Below the pieces are notes generated by a model. The model searched no databases. It was not told the origin of the DNA and saw only the letters and a list, made by a program, of their open reading frames with translations. Shown one piece after another: positions 1 through 6,177 of a stretch of 36,862 bases of DNA. This DNA is from an uncultured Collinsella sp. (lineage in GTDB: Bacteria > Actinomycetota > Coriobacteriia > Coriobacteriales > Coriobacteriaceae), in the NCBI GenBank assembly GCA_902492935.1, contig CABUNJ010000024.1:1-36862 (forward strand). The letters run 5' to 3'. How positions within the stretch are numbered: position 1 is the stretch's first letter; each line of letters opens with the position of its first letter. The position numbers were made by a program, and so were the translations under genes.

Positions 1-18
1 CGTAGCGGGTGGTTTAAA

Positions 19-39
19 GCTGGCCGCTGCGCGGCCAGC
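19..39. other. Perfect 9-bp inverted repeat (hairpin) at window edge
   Basis: Two perfectly complementary 9-base arms (19-27 and 31-39, arm GCTGGCCGC) enclose a 3-base loop. A smaller palindrome, AGACT-AA-AGTCT, follows at about 40-52. No T-run follows on the plus strand, so terminator function is unclear. The structure may belong to a gene outside the window. Confidence 0.4.
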
Positions 40-57
40 AGACTAAAGTCTTGAAAT

Positions 58-90
58 AAAAAAGCGCCTCACCCAAGATGGGCAAGGCGC
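58..90 (-). terminator. Rho-independent terminator-like hairpin, minus strand
   Basis: Arms at 64-74 and 80-90 pair fully as minus-strand RNA if two G-U pairs are allowed, and a run of six U follows (plus-strand A run 58-63). No convincing gene lies between this hairpin and the terminator at 268-303. It may be a second terminator for the surface-protein gene or a remnant of a lost gene. The stretch 91-267 shows no supported gene. Confidence 0.6.
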
Positions 91-267
91 CAAAGGTTGA
101 AATGCATCCGCAAGCGGTCGAATTAGGTTAACCCTACTCGAAGCTCAGCTGCTCCAGGATGCGCCCCCGACCGCTGCCTCGTTCAGGCCGTTGGCGCCGA
201 CCGCGTCTCTGGCGGTTTCCGATGCGCCGCACTGCGCGCGACACACGGGCTGAAGTCTTTAACGTAA

Positions 268-303
268 AAGCCCCGTTGGTAAAACACGTTACCAACGGGG
301 CTT
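268..303 (-). terminator. Terminator of the Big_2 surface-protein gene
   Basis: Perfect 15-bp stem (arm AAGCCCCGTTGGTAA at 268-282, complement at 289-303) with a 6-base loop. A short U-rich tail follows on the minus strand. It lies 35 bp past the stop of the surface-protein gene. The same 15-bp stem recurs at 3931-3965 after purB. Confidence 0.8.
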
Positions 304-338
304 GGACTGAAAGGTCGCGCTTAAACGAGAGGGGCGCC

Positions 339-3300
339 CTAACGCTCGAGACGTTTGCGCATAAGCGCGAAGGCAATCAGCGAAGCGCCGGCAACGGCCA
401 TAATAAAGGCGACAGCAAGGGCCTGGTCGCCCGTGTTGGCAAGCGCGCCCTTAGTAGCCTTAACAGACTTTTTGGTCACCTTAGTCGTCGTCTGCTGACC
501 AGGCTGGGACGGCGTCACGGGCTGCGTAGGCTGAACCGGCTCGCCATTGGCCTCCTCGCCTGTCACCACGTACGTCGAGAAGTGGCTCGTGCGGAAGCAA
601 AGGTAATCGCCCTCGTTCCACGTATCCATAGCCTGAGTGGAACCATCCTCGGCAACGTAGAGCACCTTGAGATTGGTGAGCGCCTTCATGGCTGCGGTCA
701 TCTTGACACGAACGATGAAGGACATGCCATCGAAGTCCTCGATAACCTCGCCATTCTTGAGAAGCTTGATATCGAGCTTCTCGGCAACCTTAGTAGCCCC
801 CTGCTCAAGGCCGGAAATCGTAGCATTGGCGGCATCGGTAAGATCCGTCGGTTCCTCGACCACAAGAGAGATGCTGTTGTTCTGGGCAATGCCGGCAGCG
901 GTATTGTTCTCGGCGCTTACGCTAACGTCCGTTCCGTCGCTACCTGCAACGCCCGCAATGGTCCTCGCCGCTACAGTAACGGTACAGGTCATTGTTTTGT
1001 CACCACAGGTGACGGTGATCGTGGCGGTACCGGCCTTAAGCGGTGTCACGACGCCGTCTTTGACCGTAGCGATCGACGAGTCGCTGGAGGTCCAGCTCAC
1101 CGTCGTATTGTCTGCATCGGCAGGACTCACCGTTGCGGAGAGCTTTGCGGAGGCATCACCGACGGTAAAGGACAGGCTCGTCTTGTCGAGCTCGACTTTC
1201 TGGACGGGGTTGGTCACGGTCACCGAGACGGTTTGGGAGAGCGACTCTGCAGTGATGACAAATGAGCCAGAACCGGTCTTGAGGGCGGTAACGGTGTAGG
1301 AGCCATCGCCGTTGTCGACAACCTTAAACGCCTTCGAAGCGCCCGTGTCATCCAGAGCAAGCTTGGTCTCGTCGACCTCACCCGCAAGGGCTCCAACAAG
1401 AGAAATCTTCACGGTGCCCTCTTCGCCCTTCTTAAGGTTAAGAGCGGTCTGGTCGACCGTAAGGTTCGTTGCGGGATTAGAGACGGTCACCGCGCAATCC
1501 TGAGAATAGACGCCGTCTTCAGTCGAAACGGTGATGGTTGCGGCGCCCTTGGAGACAGCCGTCACCTTTCCGGTTTGATCGATCGTAGCGACGCTCTCGT
1601 TACTGGACTTCCAGACAACCGTCTGGTTAGCCTCCGCGGGAACGACCGCCGCCTTAAGCTGCTCGGTTGCAGCGCCCGCAAGCGCGACCTTCTGCTTATC
1701 GAGCGTGATACCCGTTGCAGGTTGAATAACCGTCACCTTGCACGTGGCGCTATACTCGCCGTCCTCAGTGGTAACGGTGATCGTGGCAGCACCGGCCTTG
1801 ACCGGGGTCACGACGCCGTCCGCAACCGTGGCGACCTCCGGGTCGCTCGAAGACCAGGACACATTCTTATTCGTTGCATTGTTGGGCTCAACCGTTGCGG
1901 TCAACGTCGAGGGCTCACCGCCCACAGCAAGCTTAAGATTCGACGCGCTGAGGCTGACGCCCGAGACCTTTACGACCGGAGTGGTTACCGTAATTGTATC
2001 CGTGGTTGCAGAGACCCCATCAACGGTTGCCATGATCGTGGCATCACCGTCACCGACAGCGGTAACAAGACCGTTGCCATCGACGGTAAGGACGCTCTCG
2101 TTAGAAGAGGACCAGACAACCTTACTGGCCTTATCGTCAGGGGAAACCTTTGCCTTCAACTGCTGAGTCGTGCCCTTGTCCATAGATGTTGAGTAACCAT
2201 CCGCAATGGAAACCGTCGTTTTTGCAGGTTCCTCGCCAGGCTTGACGACATGAACGGTCATCGTGTCACAGAGAAGGCCCCCATTATCGGGGTCACCGAG
2301 ATAGACGTCTATCTTTGCAGTGCCGTAGCCATTCGGATGCGCGAAATATCCTGCTGTACTTGAGCTCACAGCGTACATCTCGATGCTAACGATGCTAGGG
2401 TCTGATGACACGAATCGATATTCAGAATATGGATATTTATCGAGAAGCTCTACAGCCTCCTTCGTCAACACAGTTCCAAAGTAATCGCGATATCTGTTCG
2501 CATCAAGCAGATAATCGTCCGTGCCGGTGCGGTCTGGAGCTAATTCGCTTTCAATTGAGATTTCGCTCTCCTTCAAGAATGCAATCAAAGGTTTAACGGA
2601 TGGGTAGGGAATCACATCTATGGTGCCGACATGTTTGCCGCCGAACGAATCCGTCGCCTCAATAGTTGCAGTCCCCACCTTGATTGCGGTGACCCGATCT
2701 CCCTCTATCGAAACAATGTCTTGTCCTTTTATAACTGAAAAGGATAATTTCCACGTTTGAGACTGGTAGTCACGCGATGAATCTCTGCAAGCTTGCCCGG
2801 TTGAATTCAGTTCAACATCAATCAAATCACTCGAATCGATCCATGCGTTAGAGCCGATAGCCATTTTTCCGCTCATGTTTTTCTCAACAAAAGCGGGACC
2901 CTGTTCCTTCATCACCACGTCGCAGAGTCGTTTCTTCTGATAAATATCTTGCGCGTAGTCACTCACGCCTATCCGGAGTTCACTAGCGCTACTGCTGTGC
3001 GGATTAATATAAACAGGAGCCTGCAGCTGATAATCGGCAGAATTGCTACACTCCGTTATCTGATCACTGCTTAGCTGCGTATAAAGCCCCGACCCATCGT
3101 CATAAGAGCTATTTCCATAGATATCAAACGCAGTCGGCTCCTCATCGGGCCGCTCAAATGCGAGCAGCACTTTCCCTTTCTCAGAGCCATAGTGTTGTTT
3201 TCCGCAAACAGGACACTTCTCGATATATAACAACGTCAGAGAAGACACAGGCTTTGCCTTGTCCGAATTGTTTGCATACTTTATTTCTTTTATTTTGTTT

Positions 3301-3740
3301 TGAGACTTAGCAAGGCTTATTTCAAGATAACCCTCCGCTTTGTAACCCTCATAATTGAACTCAGCAGTTATCCGAAGCTTGCCGTCTCCAACAGACACTG
3401 GGGACAACGTATATTCCCATTGTCCATAGGTGTTTGAAAGCGAGATATTCTCTGCATCATCACTCGAAATCGTTAGCGTGTAATTCTCGGGGTTTTGCGC
3501 CGCTTGAGCAATCTCCTGGGACGGAGCCCCCGGAAGCGAAAAGCGGACACTTCCATTCAGTCTTTGCCCGACCGCAACAGAACAATATTTCAAAACACTG
3601 TCCTGTGAAACAGAAACGAGAACCTCTCCTCCCTTAGTTTCCGATGCGACCGCTATTGATGGCGTAGCGACTGAAACTGCCGTTACGGCAGCCAAAACGG
3701 CACAAAATGCGGCGGCTATCCTCCAAAATCCTTTTCTCAT
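339..3740 (-). CDS. Sortase-anchored surface protein with Big_2 (bacterial Ig-like) repeats
   Basis: The 1133-residue protein begins with a basic, then hydrophobic signal peptide (residues 1-33, likely cut after ASVA-like residues). Residues about 34-310 match nothing I recognise and include a CPVCG pair reminiscent of half a zinc knuckle. An Ig-like segment lies near 315-378. Five Big_2-type repeats follow at about 507-923, each with the pattern VSWSSSD..VATV...G.ATITVT; the fourth is divergent. A region near 925-1060 follows, then a Thr/Gln/Pro linker. The C-terminus has LANTGD (about 1100), a hydrophobic segment and RKRLER, a variant LPXTG cell-wall sorting signal. The likely role is adhesion or wall structure; the ligand is unknown. 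The first half of the protein is encoded by visibly more AT-rich DNA than the repeats, suggesting a mosaic. The start is ATG followed by the signal peptide; an AGGGGA directly abuts it, so the ribosome site is atypical. Confidence 0.85.
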   Translation of the reverse strand: MRKGFWRIAAAFCAVLAAVTAVSVATPSIAVASETKGGEVLVSVSQDSVLKYCSVAVGQRLNGSVRFSLPGAPSQEIAQAAQNPENYTLTISSDDAENISLSNTYGQWEYTLSPVSVGDGKLRITAEFNYEGYKAEGYLEISLAKSQNKIKEIKYANNSDKAKPVSSLTLLYIEKCPVCGKQHYGSEKGKVLLAFERPDEEPTAFDIYGNSSYDDGSGLYTQLSSDQITECSNSADYQLQAPVYINPHSSSASELRIGVSDYAQDIYQKKRLCDVVMKEQGPAFVEKNMSGKMAIGSNAWIDSSDLIDVELNSTGQACRDSSRDYQSQTWKLSFSVIKGQDIVSIEGDRVTAIKVGTATIEATDSFGGKHVGTIDVIPYPSVKPLIAFLKESEISIESELAPDRTGTDDYLLDANRYRDYFGTVLTKEAVELLDKYPYSEYRFVSSDPSIVSIEMYAVSSSTAGYFAHPNGYGTAKIDVYLGDPDNGGLLCDTMTVHVVKPGEEPAKTTVSIADGYSTSMDKGTTQQLKAKVSPDDKASKVVWSSSNESVLTVDGNGLVTAVGDGDATIMATVDGVSATTDTITVTTPVVKVSGVSLSASNLKLAVGGEPSTLTATVEPNNATNKNVSWSSSDPEVATVADGVVTPVKAGAATITVTTEDGEYSATCKVTVIQPATGITLDKQKVALAGAATEQLKAAVVPAEANQTVVWKSSNESVATIDQTGKVTAVSKGAATITVSTEDGVYSQDCAVTVSNPATNLTVDQTALNLKKGEEGTVKISLVGALAGEVDETKLALDDTGASKAFKVVDNGDGSYTVTALKTGSGSFVITAESLSQTVSVTVTNPVQKVELDKTSLSFTVGDASAKLSATVSPADADNTTVSWTSSDSSIATVKDGVVTPLKAGTATITVTCGDKTMTCTVTVAARTIAGVAGSDGTDVSVSAENNTAAGIAQNNSISLVVEEPTDLTDAANATISGLEQGATKVAEKLDIKLLKNGEVIEDFDGMSFIVRVKMTAAMKALTNLKVLYVAEDGSTQAMDTWNEGDYLCFRTSHFSTYVVTGEEANGEPVQPTQPVTPSQPGQQTTTKVTKKSVKATKGALANTGDQALAVAFIMAVAGASLIAFALMRKRLER

Positions 3741-3786
3741 TCCCCTAAGTCCAATCTCTCGTGAGAAAACGCAGTATTCTCCCGCA

Positions 3787-3805
3787 CCTTAAAATTGGCT
3801 TAAGG
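3787..3805. repeat. Inverted repeat CCTTAA-N7-TTAAGG at surface-gene promoter
   Basis: Six-base arms at 3787-3792 and 3800-3805 overlap the candidate -10 element of the surface-protein promoter and run into its start-site region. It could be an operator or a chance palindrome. No regulator for it is evident in the window. Confidence 0.35.
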
Positions 3806-3833
3806 ATACCCCCCCCCCGACGGTCACTTACAA
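3803..3833 (-). promoter_or_regulatory. Candidate promoter of the surface-protein gene with a G10 tract in its spacer
   Basis: On the minus strand, TTGTAA (3833-3828) could be a -35 element and TATCCT (3808-3803) a -10, each matching consensus at four of six positions. The 19-base spacer ends in ten consecutive G (3818-3809). A 17-base spacer, the usual optimum, would need eight G. The start site would fall about 55 bases upstream of the ATG. Confidence 0.45.
3809..3818 (-). repeat. Homopolymeric tract of ten G (minus strand)
   Basis: A run of ten C on the plus strand, 69 to 78 bases upstream of the surface-protein ATG. I noticed no homopolymer this long elsewhere in the window. Tracts of this kind slip during replication and are typical contingency loci in surface genes of other bacteria. 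Confidence 0.9.
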
Positions 3834-3930
3834 GCTAATGTTTGCCAGAAGGGGCAAATTAACGGCAAACGACATTTCTGCAATATACCATCATCCGCTA
3901 AAGTGCGACTTTCCCGGCGCCCCCACGCAA

Positions 3931-3965
3931 AAGCCCCGTTGGTAAACGAGTTACCAACGGGGCTT
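3931..3965 (-). terminator. Terminator of purB; duplicate of the 268-303 stem
   Basis: Perfect 15-bp stem with the same arms as the 268-303 hairpin and a 5-base loop (3946-3950). A short U tail follows on the minus strand. It lies 72 bp after the purB stop. The flanks of the two copies also share partial similarity just past the stem (GGCTTG..CT.GAAAG). Confidence 0.75.
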
Positions 3966-4037
3966 GAGCTGGAAAGCTGTACCTCAAAGGAGCTCAAAAG
4001 CAAACTGATAGGTTTAACATCGTCCCTAATCGATCAA

Positions 4038-5381
4038 TTAGAACTCGAGCTGCTCCAAGCGGTCGAAGACCGTGTCGATGCGGGTGAGGAAGTCCCACGG
4101 ATCAAAGATCTCGTCGAGTTTTTCCTGGCTAACGGTGCAGCGCGGATCGGCCTCGAGACGCTCCTTAAAGGTGGGGCCGGAGACACAATCCTGCACCTCG
4201 TGCCAGGTGGCCATGGCGTTTTCCTGCACGATAGCGTAGGCGTCCTCGCGGGTGATGCCCGTATCGACGAGGGCCAGCAGGACCTTGGAGGAGAAGATGA
4301 GGCCGCGGGTCTTGTTGAGATTGGCCATCATGCGGGCCGGATACAGCTGCAGGCCGTCGATAACGCGAATGAGGCACTGGAACATATGGTCAAGCGCGAT
4401 GAAGCTATCGGCCTGGGCGACACGCTCGGCGGAAGAGTGCGAAATGTCGCGCTCGTGCCACAGGGCAACGTTGTCAAAGGCAACCTGAGCGTTGGACTTC
4501 ACGACGCGCGACAGTCCGCAGACCTTCTCCATGGTGATGGGGTTGCGCTTGTGCGGCATGGCGGAACTGCCCTTTTGACCCTTGCGGAAAGGCTCCTCGG
4601 CCTCGAGCGTATCGGTCTTCTGCAGGTTGCGGACCTCGGTCGCGATGCGCTCGCAGGTGGCCGCCGTAGTGGCAAGCACGCCGGCAAGGTAGGCGTGGTG
4701 ATCGCGGCTGATGACCTGCGTGGACAGCGGATCGTGGACCAGGCCCAGGTGCTCGCAGACGTACTCCTCGACGAATGGCTCGATGGAGCTGTAGGTGCCG
4801 ACGGCACCGGAGATGGCACCGAAGGCAACGTTCTTGCGAGCGTCCTCAAGACGATCGAGATCGCGCTTGAGCTCCCATGCCCAAGAGCCAAACTTCATAC
4901 CGAAGGTCATCGGCTCGGCATGGATGCCATGGGTGCGGCCGGCGCAGAGCGTATTGCGCTCCTCGAAGGCGCGGCGCTTGCAGATCACGCCGAGCTTCTT
5001 AACATCCTCGATAATCAGGTCACACGCCTGAGTAAGCTGATAGCACAGAGCCGTATCACCCAGGTCGGAGCTGGTCATACCGTAGTGAACCCAGCGGCTA
5101 GGCTTGGGCTCGCCCTCGGGAACATCGGCGTCGATATATTCCTTCATGTTGGTCAGGAAGGCGATGACATCGTGGCGCGTGACCTCCTCGATCTCGTCAA
5201 CCTTCGCCTTCTCAAAGTTGGCGTGGTCGCGAATCCACTGGGCCTCTTCTTTGGAAATACCGATCTTGCCGAGCTCCGCCTGAGCCTCGCAGGCCAGGAC
5301 CTCAATCTCCTGCCAAATGGCGTACTTGTTCTCGAGGGAGAAGATATGTCCCATCTCCGGGCGGGTATAGCGATCGATCAT
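4038..5381 (-). CDS. purB: Adenylosuccinate lyase
   Basis: PurB acts twice in purine synthesis: it releases fumarate from SAICAR to give AICAR, and from adenylosuccinate to give AMP. The 447-residue protein has the fumarase/aspartase superfamily signature GSSAMPHKRNP around residue 290, the TSSDLGDTALCYQ segment and the GRTHGIHAEPMTFG segment carrying the catalytic histidine region. The length is normal for the family. The frame is open 14 codons further upstream, but MIDRYTRPEM is the family's usual beginning and an AAGGAG sits about six bases before this ATG, so I start there. It stands alone between a TACAAT-type -10 upstream and a hairpin terminator downstream, so it is probably monocistronic. 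Confidence 0.95.
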   Translation of the reverse strand: MIDRYTRPEMGHIFSLENKYAIWQEIEVLACEAQAELGKIGISKEEAQWIRDHANFEKAKVDEIEEVTRHDVIAFLTNMKEYIDADVPEGEPKPSRWVHYGMTSSDLGDTALCYQLTQACDLIIEDVKKLGVICKRRAFEERNTLCAGRTHGIHAEPMTFGMKFGSWAWELKRDLDRLEDARKNVAFGAISGAVGTYSSIEPFVEEYVCEHLGLVHDPLSTQVISRDHHAYLAGVLATTAATCERIATEVRNLQKTDTLEAEEPFRKGQKGSSAMPHKRNPITMEKVCGLSRVVKSNAQVAFDNVALWHERDISHSSAERVAQADSFIALDHMFQCLIRVIDGLQLYPARMMANLNKTRGLIFSSKVLLALVDTGITREDAYAIVQENAMATWHEVQDCVSGPTFKERLEADPRCTVSQEKLDEIFDPWDFLTRIDTVFDRLEQLEF

Positions 5382-5425
5382 AGCGGCTCCTTTTTGGTTA
5401 TTGGCACGTTGGTCGTAACCCAACC

Positions 5426-5431
5426 ATTGTA
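5426..5431 (-). promoter_or_regulatory. Possible -10 element of purB
   Basis: TACAAT on the minus strand, 45 bases upstream of the purB ATG. No good -35 is visible. A small inverted repeat, GTTGG-N7-CCAAC, follows between it and the start codon and might bind a regulator. Confidence 0.35.
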
Positions 5432-5496
5432 CCGTGCGCGGGTGCGAGTATGGGCAGTAGGCATTAACCTAACATTTTGCCGCAAGAGCGGCCATG

Positions 5497-5535
5497 GGGA
5501 CGTCCGCGTATTTGCTTCGCAAATCCGCACCGGCT
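5497..5535. repeat. 39-bp intergenic repeat, copy 1
   Basis: This 39-base unit recurs at 5627-5665 with a single difference (C/T at the ninth position). It contains a perfect hairpin, ATTTGC-TTC-GCAAAT. It lies in a 382-bp gene-free stretch between purB and tRNA-Gly. Short frames run through it on both strands, but none has a ribosome site or protein-like composition. Confidence 0.8.
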
Positions 5536-5613
5536 TCAGGCGAGCCCCTCGGCCTCATGAAGCCTCGGGAGAAGACTTTGTTGAGTTGCCGTCCCCGCGT
5601 CTCCCGTGCTCGG

Positions 5614-5631
5614 TGGAGCGGGCAACGGGAC
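5614..5631. repeat. 18-bp copy of the tRNA-Gly 3' end
   Basis: These 18 bases are identical to 5806-5823, which encode the CCA end, acceptor strand and first T-arm bases of tRNA-Gly(CCC) on the minus strand. The copy runs directly into the second 39-bp repeat. It looks like a tRNA-derived scar from duplication or past integration. Confidence 0.7.
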
Positions 5632-5665
5632 GTCTGCGTATTTGCTTCGCAAATCCGCACCGGCT
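5627..5665. repeat. 39-bp intergenic repeat, copy 2
   Basis: Second copy of the unit at 5497-5535, starting 130 bp later. It is followed by two more hairpins: GGTCGCC-N4-GGCGACC, and ATAAACGC-TTC-GCGTTTAT near 5699-5717. The same TTC loop recurs in these palindromes, which suggests a family of structured intergenic repeats. Confidence 0.8.
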
Positions 5666-5734
5666 GCGGTCGCCTATCGGCGACCTTGCCTGCTCGCTAT
5701 AAACGCTTCGCGTTTATTTAACGCTCGCACCCTG

Positions 5735-5750
5735 GCGGGTTCGAGTCCCG
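5735..5750 (+). pseudogene. Orphan tRNA T-arm fragment
   Basis: GCGGGTTCGAGTCCCG on the plus strand is identical to the T-arm of tRNA-Gly(CCC), which lies downstream on the opposite strand. No acceptor, D-arm or anticodon arm surrounds it, so it is a fragment rather than a tRNA gene. Confidence 0.6.
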
Positions 5751-5762
5751 GCACTTAGTAGT

Positions 5763-5794
5763 AAAAAGCACGGCAACGTAGCGTTACCGTGCTT
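5763..5794 (-). terminator. Terminator of tRNA-Gly
   Basis: Arms at 5766-5778 and 5782-5794 form a 13-bp stem as minus-strand RNA with one G-U pair, followed by a U run. It begins 12 bases after the encoded CCA. The plus-strand version would carry a mismatch, which supports the minus orientation. Confidence 0.8.
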
Positions 5795-5805
5795 GTGCAT
5801 TTTTC

Positions 5806-5880
5806 TGGAGCGGGCAACGGGACTCGAACCCGCGAGTGTCAGCTTGGGAAGCTGATGCCTTACCACTTGGCGATGCCCGC
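5806..5880 (-). tRNA. tRNA-Gly (anticodon CCC)
   Basis: The 75-base cloverleaf folds cleanly: a 7-bp acceptor stem (GCGGGCA with TGCCCGC), a D-arm with GCC/GGC, a 5-bp anticodon stem (TCAGC/GCTGA) and loop TTCCCAA giving anticodon CCC, which reads the glycine codon GGG. The T-arm has the usual TTCGAGT loop. The discriminator base is T and the CCA tail is encoded. It has its own promoter and terminator. Confidence 0.95.
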
Positions 5881-5893
5881 ATATGTGGGGGAT

Positions 5894-5923
5894 AGTATAA
5901 CGCGGTTGTCTTGTTCGATACAA
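5894..5923 (-). promoter_or_regulatory. Promoter of tRNA-Gly
   Basis: On the minus strand, TTGTAT (5923-5918) and TATACT (5899-5894) are separated by 18 bases. The -10 ends 14 bases before the mature tRNA 5' end, so the 5' leader would be short. Confidence 0.6.
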
Positions 5924-6132
5924 GGGTGACGATGCTTGTTTTAGCTGTGGAGAATCGCCCTAAAAACAGGCCAATTGTGGAGATAGGGACCTGTACGTTC
6001 TTCTATTTACCGTTGTCTACCTGCAGATTTATCCCATTGTCTTTCATAGGCGCCGTTTGTCAGATATCGGGCAAGCGTTTGGTCAGGTTCCGGTACTTAC
6101 CCGCATGAACCTTGGGAGTAGCCTCATCCTAC

Positions 6133-6157
6133 GCGCCGCGGCCTCCCCGTGCGGCGC
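6133..6157 (+). other. GC-rich leader hairpin before the thioester adhesin
   Basis: Arms GCGCCGC (6133-6139) and GCGGCGC (6151-6157) sit just upstream of the AAGGAG ribosome site of the 6178 gene. It could influence translation. The rest of 5924-6177 shows no gene and no riboswitch that I recognise. Confidence 0.35.
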
Positions 6158-6177
6158 ACGAGGGATAAGGAGCAGCC

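Noticed and set aside
134..264. Possible gene remnant on the minus strand between the two left-edge terminators
   Set aside because: A short frame ending near 140 looks mildly protein-like but is cut by a stop about 40 codons upstream and has no start or family match.
5497..5665. The two 39-bp repeats as a minimal CRISPR array
   Set aside because: Only two units, a 91-bp interval, no further copies and no cas genes.
3903..5702. Plus-strand open frame (599 codons) opposite purB
   Set aside because: It runs through the purB terminator and the intergenic repeats, which a real gene would not do; purB fully explains the region.
5494..5721. Short open frames through the 39-bp repeats between purB and tRNA-Gly
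   Set aside because: The repeated peptide in each frame is only the translation of the DNA repeat; no ribosome site, and frames exist on both strands.
5924..6177. Riboswitch before the thioester adhesin
   Set aside because: The leader is long enough and has a hairpin, but I could not match c-di-GMP or any other known aptamer core.
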